Below are positions 36,562 to 48,567 of a stretch of DNA of 64,000 bases, piece after piece. Below the pieces are notes generated by a model. That model did no database searches and was not told where the DNA came from. It saw nothing but the letters and a program-made list of their open reading frames with translations. Source of the DNA: Zeugodacus cucurbitae. Taxonomy: Eukaryota > Arthropoda > Insecta > Diptera > Tephritidae. The position numbers were made by a program, and so were the translations under genes. Location of the stretch: positions 15,313,501 to 15,377,500 of the forward strand of contig NC_071671.1 in NCBI RefSeq assembly GCF_028554725.1, read 5' to 3'. Position 1 is the first letter of the stretch; the number at the start of each line of letters is the position of its first letter.

Positions 36562-38236
36562 ACTAAATAAATTAGTGAACGCGTTCGATAGGTAGAACGA
36601 GGTGATAATATTTGTGGAATGAGGAGATTTATATGGGAGTGAATGGCAAATAATGCAAAAATGTAAAAAAAAAATTTAATAAAGATAACAGTAAATATAA
36701 AAGTGAAATATGGTGTTACGGTTAATGAGGTAAAGCGAATATGGGAAATATTTTTAATTCTATGAAAATATGTCAGTTATCTGTTTTAGAGAAGAAATAT
36801 TTGTTTTTGCAAGTATTAAAAAATATCTTCGACAAATTTTTCACAGATTTATTTTGTTTTAGATAGATATTAGATACATAATATATCATGAATTGAATTC
36901 AATATTCTCTATAAATAAATTTCAACAAGTATTTTTTTATTGTAATATTTCAATATATTTGTGTTAAATTTTATCCAGGTTTTTGTCCTTCACACCGCTG
37001 GCTGCTCGATAATCGATCAGTTGTTATACGCTTTGATTTTTGCTTTTCATAAGAAGTTGGTAAGTTTCATCAGCTGATTGCTACATTTTAGCAACGACAT
37101 CTACCGTCGTGTGGCGTGAGCAACAATTCATAGACAAAGAACGTATATATAATTACAAATACGGTATTTTTCGCACAGTTGCATTTCATTTTCAAGCCGA
37201 TTTAAATTCAGCTAAAATCTAATGTAGATTTTTATTTTGTACGGTAAAGCGATCTTAATAAGCGTTTTAATCGAGCAGAGACCGGTTAATTTATCGATTA
37301 ACTCCTGTGTGAAAAGGCTATAAGGATATTACATCAAAAACCATTACTTTTATTTCGTTCCCACTCTGCTCCACTCTATCTCATACCATATATGGCTATA
37401 TTAAGAATTCTTGCGCGAAAGCCCTCTAACCTGAAGTCGTTACCACCCAAATGGAAATTCGATATATATGGAGAGAACAGCGAATAATTAGTAATAAACA
37501 CTGTCCGAACATGATTTAATTAGTGTGCATTAGTAAATTACAGCAGCGTATGGTAATTGAAAATTAACTAGGTATTAATTTACAGAAACTAGAATTCAAA
37601 GGCACTTAATTTAATCAATAATTAAATTAAGACAATTAACAAAACTAATTGGTATATTGACTTAATTAAGAAATTTGAAAAAATCAACTACGAAATTATC
37701 CTAAAGTTCACCATTCGTTTTAAAGGATATTGTAAACAAACATCAAATTTTTAAATTAAATTTAATAATAATAAATATTAAAATTTGTTTTCAGTGTAAG
37801 AAAAAATTGCACCTTTTTGTTTTACCTTTTTACAAACTTTCAAATCATTGGCATATGCGTTTGCGAACAATGCTTAGATACTTACAATAAATAAGCATTT
37901 GAATTCAATGAAAAAAGTCAACAGACAAAACAAACCGGTTATTGGCGGTCAACCACGGGAAGCGAAACCAACTATTTTCAAATGCACATAGATATGTACT
38001 TATGTACATATATAAACCGGGATGCAAGCTTAAGAGAGTAAAAAAGTACAAAGAGCTGTGCTAAGAAAATCGCAATCTGTTGATTAGTACTTGCACTTAC
38101 ATACATACAGACACTTTCATATACTTATATACTTCGACATGCAGCTATAATTGTGCCATTTAGTCTACTCTACGCCTTTTTGTTGTTATAATACTACGTT
38201 ACGCTATGCTATGCTATGCTATATGAACGTACGTAA
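36562..38236. other. No gene seen; holds second member of a repeat pair
   Basis: AT-rich DNA between RTE copy C and piggyBac element 2. It contains the repeat at 36991-37318 and a short (GCTAT)n run at about 38197-38222. No coding signal. Confidence 0.4.
36991..37318 (+). repeat. Diverged dispersed repeat, copy 2
   Basis: Partner of 32371-32636 in the same orientation, with an extra ~90-bp central segment (about 37105-37190). It ends with GACCGGTTAATTTATCGATT followed by AACTCCTGTGTGAAA, matching GGCTGGTTAATTGATCAATT followed by AACTTCTGTGCGAAC in copy 1. Confidence 0.55.
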
Positions 38237-38412
38237 CCTTAGAACCGTGAGTTGGGCACTCAGTGCCCAATCTCATTTTTGATATTGAATTTCTGGGGAT
38301 AGGGCAGTCCAATTTAGCCAAATTTTAGCATAGTGACAAACTATAATATTAGTTATAAGTTGACAAAATTTTAAGTACATAGCTTTTATAATAAGAAAGT
38401 AACGGAATTGTA

Positions 38413-39311
38413 ACGGGTGATTTTTTTGAGGTTAGGATTTTCATGCATTAGTATTTGACAGATCACGTGGGATTTCAGACATGGTGTCAAAGAGAAAGAT
38501 GCTCAGTATGCTTTGACATTTCATCATGAATAGACTTACTAACGAGCAACGCTTGCAAATCATTGAATTTTATTACCAAAATCAGTGGCAGAAAATCCGC
38601 TTTTTTATCGACAAATTTTGTTCAGCGATGAGGCTCATTTCTGGTTGAATGGCTACGTAAATAAGCAAAATTGCCGCATTTGGGGTGAAGAGCAACCAGA
38701 AGCCGTTCAAGAACTGCCCATGCATCCCGAAAAATGCACTGTTTGGTGTGGTTTGTACGCTGGTGGAATCATTGGACCGTATTTTTTCAAAGATGCTGTT
38801 GGACGCAACGTTACGGTGAATGGCGATCGCTATCGTTCGATGCTAACAAACTTTTTGTTGCCAAAAATGGAAGAACTGAACTTGGTTGACATGTGGTTTC
38901 AACAAGATGGCGCTACATGCCACACAGCTCGCGATTCTATGGCCATTTTGAGGGAAAACTTCGGAGAACAATTCATCTCAAGAAATGGACCCGTAAGTTG
39001 GCCACCAAGATCATGCGATTTAACGCCTTTAGACTATTTTTTGTGGGGCTACGTCAAGTCTAAAGTCTACAGAAATAAGCCAGCAACTATTCCAGCTTTG
39101 GAAGACAACATTTCCGAAGAAATTCGGGCTATTCCGGCCGAAATGCTCGAAAAAGTTGCCCAAAATTGGACTTTCCGAATGGACCACCTAAGACGCAGCC
39201 GCGGTCAACATTTAAATGAAATTATCTTCAAAAAGTAAATGTCATGAACCAATCTAACTTTATGCGTTTTTTTTTTTTAAAAAGTTATCAAGCTCTTAAA
39301 AAATCACCCTT
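38413..39311 (+). mobile_element. DD41D mariner, internally deleted copy
   Basis: Same terminal repeats as the full-length element at 24188-25493, flanked by TA at 38411-38412 and 39312-39313. At 899 bp it lacks ~407 bp. The junction reads AATCAGTGGCAG (about 38581-38592), fusing codon ~20 to codon ~146 with a TG overlap, the pattern of abortive gap repair. It is inserted in piggyBac element 2. Confidence 0.93.
38527..39238 (+). pseudogene. Deleted mariner transposase gene
   Basis: The original ATG (38527) reads MNRLTNEQRLQIIEFYYQNQ and then shifts frame at the deletion and stops. The downstream frame (38585-39238) encodes 217 residues identical to residues 145-361 of the intact transposase, including all three catalytic Asp blocks, but without the DNA-binding domain. 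It could be mobilised only in trans through its intact ends. Confidence 0.9.
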
Positions 39312-39487
39312 TATATGGTCAGTACGCTATACGTGACTCAGTGCCCATAGAATTTCTTCATATACTTTGTATGAAGAGGCGTAATTTTCTAACGATTTTG
39401 GTGATTGTTGTGAATTTCTAATTAGTTTCGCGTAAAATTTTCGAGTAAACAGTTGATTTTTAGTTTGGACAAATATATATTTTTGAA

Positions 39488-40521
39488 ATGAGTAAGGAAT
39501 TGGCGATTTATTTGGCCAACTTACGACGCGAATTGACGGAAGGAGAAGAGGAGAATATTTCAAATTATTTGAATGCTAATGATAGCGATGATGATGATGG
39601 TGGAAGATAACTTAAATTTGATGGTGACCACGAATCGATACCCAGTGAAAAATCGGACTTTGGAGATGATAATGCTGAGCCCATTAGAGATCCACGTTTC
39701 GAAGAATATATCCAGGAGGAGGCTGCTGTATATATGGACCCTGACGAAAGCAAATATGATTTGAACTGAAAAATGGCAAGCGGAATTGGCATTGGAAATG
39801 CGTAGACAATCAACGTCACTACGCACAGAAAGTTTTGCAACTAAAAGTAATGCCTTCATACGCGTTTTCCCAGCGTCTCTTGTTGAAGGTATTGCTCTTG
39901 AGACGAATAGGAAAACTGAAAGAGTAATACAGGCAAACATGCATCAAACAGTTCCAAAAAAATAGGATATTGGCAAGACACAAATGAGGAGGAACTATAT
40001 GCTTTTATTGCAATAATTTTATTTTCCGGTGCTGAGAAGGCAAACTTAGTTCATGCTAAGATCTTTTCCACAAAACGAACATGCCCTTATATAGAGCAGT
40101 GATGTCACTGCATCAGTTTTAACAAAGAGAGACTACGATACGACAAATTGGCGCCTATTCGTCATGCTTGGACATTATTCTTGGCGAACCATTCGTCCAA
40201 AGTATATAATTAACAGTTGATGAGCAGTTGCTTTCAACAAGAAACCGATGCAATTTCCGCCAATACATTCCCTCTAAGCCTAGATATAGCATAAAAATGT
40301 TTTGGCTTGTCGGCGCAAAAACCAACCACCCACTTGCAGGCGAAGTATATTTGGGTGCACAGCCTAATGAACAGCGGTCGCCTGGTATTGCGCGCAATCT
40401 CGTTATGCGACTCACCGACCGATATGTGGACAGAGGTATGAATATCACGATGCACAATTTGTTCACAAACTATGACTTGGCGAAAGATTTGCATGTGCGG
40501 AATACTACATTGGTGGGCTGA
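39488..40521 (+). pseudogene. piggyBac transposase, decayed
   Basis: The ATG at 39488 starts MSKELAIYLANLRRELTEG followed by an acidic tract (SDDDDGG) typical of piggyBac N-termini, then a stop at 39608-39610. Fragments in other frames follow: FEEYIQEE near 39700, WQDTNEEELYAFIAIILFSG near 39975, then a long frame (40228-40521) with VDEQLLSTRNRCNFRQYIPS just after LTVDEQ (first catalytic Asp), VYLGAQ, and ITMHNLFTNYDLA. The family has MDN(F/L)FT at the last block, so the second catalytic Asp is His (CAC at 40453-40455). The third Asp region and the C-terminal Cys-rich domain are not seen. Confidence 0.82.
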
Positions 40522-41098
40522 CATTCACCACAATGACGAAGCCAATACGGATTCAGACAATGATGAAAATGTGGACAATACTCCAACAACGTCTACAGCC
40601 AATCAAAATGTATCAAAGGGACAGCGAAGAATTTCAACCATTTGGGCATTCGAAATTAAAACTTTATTTGATTTTCATATTTTTCAATAAAAATACATTT
40701 GTTTCTAACAATAAACACAAGTTTCAATAAATTGTTTGCATAAACAAGCGAGATATTGATGTTTCTGTAAAAAAAAACGCCTAAAAAGTCTAAATTTTCA
40801 AACAAAGTACATTACTGGGCACTGAGTGCCCAAGTCACGAGATTAAGTTGTATCCATGTCACGGTTCTAAGGTTAAATAGACTTTTTGTTCGATTTGTGT
40901 GGTCAACAAACTCAATTGCAGTCAAATGCAATGGCTAATAGCTAAATTAACCGAAGCGCAACCAAGAACACGACAAACAAAAAACATGAGCTGCATTGAA
41001 AACTGGAAAATCTATGCGACTGACAAGCGTGGTGTGGAGAGATGTTACAAAGGTGTTGCAACAAACTGCTGGAAAGGGATTTGTTTTTGCTGTTCTTT

Positions 41099-42452
41099 TT
41101 ATACTCTCGCAACCTGTTGCACAGAGTAAAATAGTTTTGTTCACATAACGGTTGTTTGTGTCACCAAGAAATATAAGAGTTAGATATGGGGTTATATATA
41201 CATAAATGATCAGGATGACGAGTAGATTTGAATTCCGGATGTCTGTCCGTCCGTCTGTCCGTCTGTCCGTCTGTCCGTGCAAGCGATAACTTGAGTAAAA
41301 ATTAAGATATCTTAATGAAACTTGGAACACATGTTCCTTGGCACCCTGAGGAGGTTGTTTTCGAAAATGGGCAAAATCGGTCCACTGCCACGCCCACAAA
41401 ATGGAGGAAGCCGAAAACCTATACAGTGTCATAACTAAGCCATAAATAAAGTTATGAAAATGAAATTTGGAACATAGGATCCCATTAGGGAGGGGCACAT
41501 TTGGATGTAATTTTTTTGGAAAAGTGGGCGTGACCCCGCCCCCAAATAGGTTTTTTGTATATAACTCGCAAACCAATAAAGCTATATAAGCCAAACTTTC
41601 TGCAGTCGTTTCTCCACCTCCCATACAAAGGTTAGGTTGAAAATTACTAAAAGTGGGTTAACTCCCTAACGAAAAACGTCAGAAACACCAAATTTTACAT
41701 AAGAAAAGGCAGAAGAAAGCTGCACTGAGATTTTTTTACAAAATGGAAAATGGGCGTGGCGTCGCCCACTTATGGGTCAAAAACCATATCTCAAGAACTA
41801 TTCGACCGATTTCAATGAAATTCGGTACATAACACTTTAAACCTGATGACACGGGTGGAATATGGGCGAAATCGGTTCACAACTACGTCTACTTCCCATA
41901 TAACCCAATTTTGAATTCCATCTGATTCGTTCACTTTATAATGTATTCATAAGGAACCAATGAAGCTAGCGGAATAAAACTTTACACAAATACTGTATTT
42001 GAGCTGTGACATCACTTGTGGAAAAATTGTCAAAATCGAACCATGACTTTTCAAGGCCCCTGATATCAAACATGAAGAACTCAGTGCCTAAGGTTAATTT
42101 TTCACCGAAAATATAGGTAAATCCCTCAGATATTTTAATGTAATTCATTCCCTCTGAATTTTTTTCTTATAACAGTTTCTCTCTGTACCTGAAATGGTAA
42201 AAATTGGGTCATAACTTCCCCCAGATCCCATATACCTAATTCGATACGTTGTATCTTGGTGGTGAAAACGAGTGAAATCGGTTTAGGAATTACCTCAGTC
42301 CCCATATACTATTTATGATGATTTTCGTTATTCTATTGAACTTTATGCCGAATATATGGGTCGAATTGTGTTGTCTTTATAAAATTACATCAATAAATTG
42401 CGAGAGTATAAAATGTTCGGTTACACCCGAACTTAGCCCTTCCTTACTTGTT
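41099..42452 (-). repeat. 'TACTCTCGCAA' interspersed repeat, copy R4 (divergent subfamily)
   Basis: Reverse orientation; left edge TATACTCTCGCAACCTGTTGC, right edge the complement of GTTCGGGTGTAACCGAAC and CAAGTAAGGAAGGGC. A clear GTCTGTCC/GTCC microsatellite lies at 41240-41280. The half at 41830-42380 differs from R1-R3, so this is a longer variant. A 225-codon minus frame (40947-41624) overlaps it. It ends six bases from the stop codon of the exon-like frame at 42458. Confidence 0.8.
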
Positions 42453-42457
42453 CAGTT

Positions 42458-42704
42458 TCAGTTTTTGCTAACTTCCCTGAGGTGTTGAGCGTAAATGTTT
42501 GCAGGAAGATCATTGAAGCGGCTGTCAGGTGAAACCACAAAGGCCAATTGAATGTCGAGGCTAAATTGATCAACCGATAGCGGAACATAATTATGTGAAG
42601 AGCATCGAGGTTGCTCGATGTGCAGTGTCTTGTTGTTGGCCTCTGAGTGAATACATGAATGGCGCTGCAGCTGGGCATATCGTGTGCAGTGATCGGCAAA
42701 GCTG
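42458..42704 (-). CDS. Possible terminal exon of an unidentified gene
   Basis: Following a good acceptor (CTGATTTTCAG, minus strand, at about 42705), an open frame runs 82 codons to a TGA at 42460-42458. It begins FADHCTRYAQLQRHSC and includes SVDQFSLDIQLAFVVSPDSR and ends HLREVSKN. The composition (Cys/His spacing, few low-complexity runs) looks like protein-coding sequence, but I do not recognise the family. The repeat R4 lies directly downstream. No upstream exon was identified with confidence. It may be a chance frame. Confidence 0.3.
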
Positions 42705-45700
42705 AAAATCAGCGATATAATGTTATTACTTAATATAGACAAATGCTATGACAGGGCAAATAAATGGGAAAACAAACCAATGATAGAATGAAATAAGGAC
42801 GGCTTTGATGAAATGAAACTGCATTTAGGGGAAGGGTAGAATCGAATATGAGTGCTCGCGAAAGTTGTGGAAATTAATACTAACATATTTTTAATCTAAC
42901 TTTAAGTAAGTTAAGTTTAATCTAACTAAAAGTATATTTACAAGTCACAGCACAATTCTAATAATAACTATTTACACCACAAACAAGTAAGTATAAGTGC
43001 TCTAGCTCTCTGTTTGATTGGCTTTTATTTTCCCAAAAATTGGCGAATCGATAGCAACCATAAAATCAATATTAATTAGTCTCACCTATAGTTTTAGTAA
43101 TGGGTTCCGCTTACACCCCAAAGTGGTGTGCAGATAAGCAATAAGTTCAAATTACTGTTTTAGCGAAAACATGTTTGCATAGAATACTGTTATTTAGAAA
43201 TATGACGGTGAGTCTGATAGGGTTTTTGTTCTTCGGTGTTTGTTTGTCAAATTTACCATTCAACATTTGACACGTATTTTATAGATAAAGTACTGTAGTT
43301 ATACCCGGTAGGAAATTTTGGGGAAAAAATACTTAATACCGTTGGAAAATATGTTGCCGTCGCTTATGAACCATTCTATGAACCACTGATTTTTAATCGT
43401 TCTTTATTCAGAGAGATACATTATTGGAGGTAATTTGTTCGTAAATTGAGTCAACATATTTAGTATTCACACACAATTCAATTTTGTATAGTTCTCAAAT
43501 TCAGACGTTGAAAACACCTAAGATCGTGCTGAAGCAATTAAGTAAGCACTCTTAGTTTAACTACTCTATTATATGGTATATAATTTCTGATATTATCTTA
43601 ACTATTGCTTAATATGTGGTCTGTATGAACAAGAAATTAGTTTGAACGAAATATTGTACCAATTATCAATTTTAGTATTGCAGAATTATTATTTTTAGAA
43701 AAATTTCCGATTTTTTCCCAAAAAGTCTGTCCAATATAAAATATATAATATTTTTTAATGGGGACAAAAAAACTTTCTTGTGTACGTATTGTCATATGTT
43801 CAAATACCGGAAATTGTTAAGTCAAGGAAATTAAAGACTAGAAGCAGTGTCGACGTTTTTTCCACTTTTCAATTACAAAATTTGATAATAGTTAATTAGA
43901 AAGAACATTATATAATTTATGTATGATATCTGATATGATTTTACAGAGATAAGAAAAAGATATGAGAATTGTTTCGGAAAAGGCTGGTAGAATTGAAAAG
44001 AATTGTGAGTTTATAAAATTAGAGAATTAGCGATGGCGATTATATTTCCAAAGGATCAAATCTTGGTTGGGCTATGAAACCAAATTTAAATCCAACGGTG
44101 ATAATATTGTTCAAAAGAACGTTGAAAAGTTCTCGGAGAAGATCGTCATCTTGATCACCCAAATTTATAAGCAAATGCCAAACTTTCTCTGTACCAAAAT
44201 TTGAATATCCGAACCGACTCAAATGCTTACTGATTTTCTCAAAATCACGGCGAAAAAAGTTCAAAATAAAATGAAAAATTACAAGAGAGAGTAATAATAT
44301 AATTAAAATTGCATTAAATAAATTAAAATTATTGAATGGTTACAAAACATCCATTAAAACATAAAAAGCATTCTGATATCATAAAACAATTATAATTGCA
44401 TCATTAATATGTATAAAAATAATGTCAGTAAATTATTATAATAAACAATAAAAGGGAAAAAATTAGAACAATTAAAAAAATAAAAACAATTAACACACAA
44501 AATTTAAGCCGATGTCACTTGCACACAATTTGTAAATAACCGTAAACATAATAAAGAGGAAATGTGAAATATTTGTGATAAAAAATGCGCCTTAATTAAA
44601 TTATGCAATAACAGGCTTAAAAGCTGCGTCAAGCATTGTTAAAGGATGAACTGTTATGTCGCCAGTTAAGAGTGTAATTAGTGGTCTGACGGCGACAGTT
44701 AAGAATAATAATATGGTTGACGTAAATGGCTGAACTGCATAATTGGCAGGTGGATTATGCATGGTTGGCACTTTGTGGAATTCGAAAAACCGCAAACAAT
44801 TAAACAAATAAATTACCAGATAACCAGAAGTTGATTATGAGAATTTTAAATTTACGCCTTACAATCTAAGAGTGCAGTTTTATGATATTTTCAAAATACA
44901 ATGGAGTTTTAAACTTTATAAACAAAACAATAATTTATTTATAATATCAAAATTTTTGGACACATCTAACATTGGGCGCTACTAGGACATAATACCATGC
45001 CATCAATTTCTCCATACACAATCCCAATGTGGAAAAACAATACTCAGAAAGACCATTTTAACTAATCTAACAATTCCATTAACTCATTAAACCATTAGAT
45101 CTCTCGTCAATGGTCGTTTTGACATTTGACAGTTTTGATGGCATCAATTAAAAGGCTACGATGTATATATATATAATATATAACCATATCCTTATTCATA
45201 TCCATAGCCAATAATTCAATTTCAAAACTAACAGATTTCTAAATGTACAAAAAAACGAAAAATCGAAGAACGATATGGGGATGAAATTATATTTCGTGAT
45301 TTTAACCTTTCGCGAACTGTCTCAGAAGTTGAGTATCTTATTTGGACTAGGTAAAAATTACATCTTTTGGGACTATTGATCTGAGATTGATGACTCAATC
45401 GAACACTTTAAGCTTTCTAAGCTTTTCACTTTAATAAAAATTAATCGATTTAAATTTAAGTGGAAATAAGTGCAGAAAGCTATCATGAAATTTCAATATT
45501 TCGGGGTATAACCAATTGGGCACTAAAATATTGTCGCTTGTTAGTCCCTTAGCAACACAGTTCTTTACTAATTCTTTGAAGTACACATTGCTTTTGATTT
45601 CCGCGGTTTTGTGGTTTTACAGGGTCAACATGTAAATAAATATTTATGGTTGTGGGCATTAAGTGCTCAATTGATGACCATGTCGTTGCCATGTTAGTTA

Positions 45701-48567
45701 TTGTTGATATTGTTTTGTGCTATGCGTGTCTTTCTGCTGCTGTGGGAACACTGATTACAGACGATATTGATGAAATGCGCTGTTGTTATAAGGCAGCAGC
45801 AATAAAACCAAGCATAGCTGGAAGATACATATATATACAAACCCACATATATGTATATAATATTTTATATTTACACTGTTGATGCTGATGAATTGATTAA
45901 TCATGAACACATCATTAATTATGCATGAATTGAACCACTCTCTGTCGCCTAAATGTAAATACATGTAATAACAATGTCGGCGGCAACAACAACATGCAAC
46001 ATTTCTTCTGTGCAAATCACATCTTTGCATGAAATTGTACGGCGGCAAGAGCAGCTGATGGTTCGTGCCATGTTTCGATTGACATTGCTACAACCAAGTG
46101 TTAATAATTGACACTGCTCTAAATTAAGTTCAAAAACAACAGCAATAACAATAACAACATTGTCGCACATAATTAATGGGTGCGAATATATTGCATGTAG
46201 ATTCCCACCTATTCCAGGAGGCTAAGTCTATATGTATCTATGTGTGTGCATACACTGCCAGCTCAAGGACACACGCTTTAGTGATTGATTTGAATCGATA
46301 GTTCCCAAAAAAGAATTCAAATTATTTCATTGGAACAGATTTGGTCATTTATACCACATTTGGTTGAGGTTAGTATTGCTTTTGTTTTGTATACGAACTG
46401 CAATATCTATGTTTGCTGATGATGCAAAACTAAAATGACTGTGTGACTCAACTACTGTATTATATTGAGAAATTCATCATGTTAAGTAAAAAGGGTCTAG
46501 GGGAAGGGAAGGGTCTAGTGGAATACTGAACACATTTTATCCATTTTCATTTGCAGATCAAATTGTTATCAGAAAATAATATCCACCTAAGTTTAGTTTA
46601 TAAATGATTCTGACAAATTATTCAATACTTTCGTTATGAAATCGGACGTTGACATATAGATCTATATATTCTGAAGAAATACTGTTTTCAAATGAGAGTT
46701 GACTCAAATGAAAAACAATAAATTTTATTTCCGTGTCTTTCTATATTTTGGCTTTATTCGTTGGATAAGACCCGCTTCATTAAGACTATGTAGTGTTTTA
46801 AGAACTATGAACTCTCACTGTCTAGCACAGTTATGATTATTATTATAGTTTTATTTCGCAGCTCTAAGAGTAAGAATAAAGTATTGATATTGCAAATATA
46901 AGACAAAACTATGAAGGATATGAATTTTGGGAATGTGGATCAGGTGTAATGTTGTCAGTAAAACAAGAAAAATACGTATATGTAATATGTGGCAGCAAAC
47001 AACGACGGTTCAGTCAGTCCGTTTAAATATCCATTTATTTAATTCAAAGAATTTACAAGCTTCCTAACCGCTTGTATCCCATTAACAAAGTGAAGCGGTA
47101 TTTAATTAACTACTTCTAAATTTTCACTTAGCACAGCTTTTAGTAATTTCTCCGCTGTCAATCAAGTCAGAATTACCGTCAATTAAAAGCAACAACGCGG
47201 CGAGACTAAAACGTTACCAAACATTAATTAGTAGCGAACGAAGAATCAGGTATCTATTTACAATAACAAGAGGGCAAAAACAAATATCAACAATTAGTTG
47301 CTTGCAATTAACATAAGATTACCCACATATAGACATATTAGTAATTACATACATATGTATATGACATGTGGCAAGCGGCATGTTGCATGCTGCAAGTACT
47401 TTCCAGTTTGAACTAGTTCAACTACAGACATGAAAAGAAAATGAAGAGGATAAGAAAAGTATAAAAAATATATAAGAAATGTTGGAAGACAAGCCTAGCA
47501 AGTGCCTGCCGCGAAACCGTTTCATATAAATATATGTTTATATATGAATACATATTTGGTAATGCGAAAAATCAAAAGAAAACTGAGAAGCTGTTTGAAA
47601 TTTGCAGAAAAGAAAGCATAGCACTGCTACAAATTCCATACATGCAACAGCTAAGTGGAAGCTTTGCTGATGCTGCGATCTGCGATTGAATTGTTTTTGT
47701 TTCTAAATTCACTGTTTACATTTGGTATATCGCGCTCACCGAGGAAACTGCACACAAACACAACACCTGCTCCTCACTTTTTTTATGCAACAAAAGCAAA
47801 CAATGGATTTAAGAAAGTAATTCAGCAACAACAATAAGCTGGCATCTATTGCAGACAAGAAAAGAGAGACAGCAAACGGCGAATGGCAGTCAGCTAATGT
47901 GGCAAGTTTTAACAGCTGTCAACATGCCGCAATCAAGACTCAAAACATCACAACAACAATTCAAACTGAATTGGCCAACAGCGGCTTCCTACGAAATTGG
48001 AGAATGGATCGAAGAGCTCATACTACGTAGAGTGGCGACTCCTCCGCAGTCACTTGCCACACTTGTTGGCGATTTTAAGAAGACTTAGGAGGAAATTATA
48101 CCAGCTGCAGCAGAATTACAAATATGTACGAGCATATAGATAAATGATGAAAGAGATGAAGCAGATGCTTATGTAGCCGTATACATATAATGATTCATCT
48201 ATTGTGGTGGCTCAGTGAACGCGTGAAGTTTATGCTGGTATTGTAGAAATTGATTTCAAAGAAATTGGCGATACTCATAGCTACCCCACGGCATGCTTTC
48301 CTCAGTTGTTGCTAAAGTATTTTCTAGCTTTGCCAACGGTAACTTTTGCTTGTGAAATCTTCGTCCACTTTGAACCGAAAGTCAAAGACCGTGCAATACC
48401 AAACCGCGACTAGATGCTTTTAATACAAGTAATGAAATATTTCGATATTTACATTATGCTCTATGATTACCCATCAGTACAATAATTAAGAGAACATTTT
48501 TCATGAGACTAATTAATGGGAGTCCAGCATAATTTAATATGACTTGTTATTTTTGGCCACTAATATT
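42705..48567. other. Gene-free AT-rich stretch
   Basis: No family motif found. A 74-codon minus frame at 44040-44264 with a hydrophobic upstream extension (starting FRRDFEKISKHLSRFG) might be a decayed exon but lacks an acceptor. Other frames (45646-45882, 47655-47837, 47849-48088) have no support. Confidence 0.4.

Larger units (their letters stand above)
38237..40872 (+). mobile_element. piggyBac-family element 2, with nested mariner
   Basis: Terminal inverted repeats CCTTAGAACCGTGA are perfect at both ends. The right flank is TTAA (40873-40876) and the left flank GTAA (38233-38236), probably a mutated TTAA. The 19-bp palindrome TTGGGCACTCAGTGCCCAA sits one base inside the left repeat (38252-38270), and TGGGCACTGAGTGCCCA lies at 40816-40832, about 26 bases from the right repeat. 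Removing the nested mariner (899 bp) leaves ~1.7 kb, close to a near-complete but eroded piggyBac. Confidence 0.9.

Noticed and set aside
39560..39940. 126-codon minus-strand frame
   Set aside because: Antisense to the decayed piggyBac transposase N-terminal region, whose acidic tract and downstream blocks explain the sequence.
40947..41624. 225-codon minus-strand frame
   Set aside because: It lies mostly inside repeat R4 and encodes its microsatellite (RTDRRTD-type text); not supported as a host gene.
44040..44264. 74-codon minus-strand frame with a hydrophobic upstream extension
   Set aside because: Looks slightly protein-like, but has no splice acceptor, no recognisable family and no linked exon.
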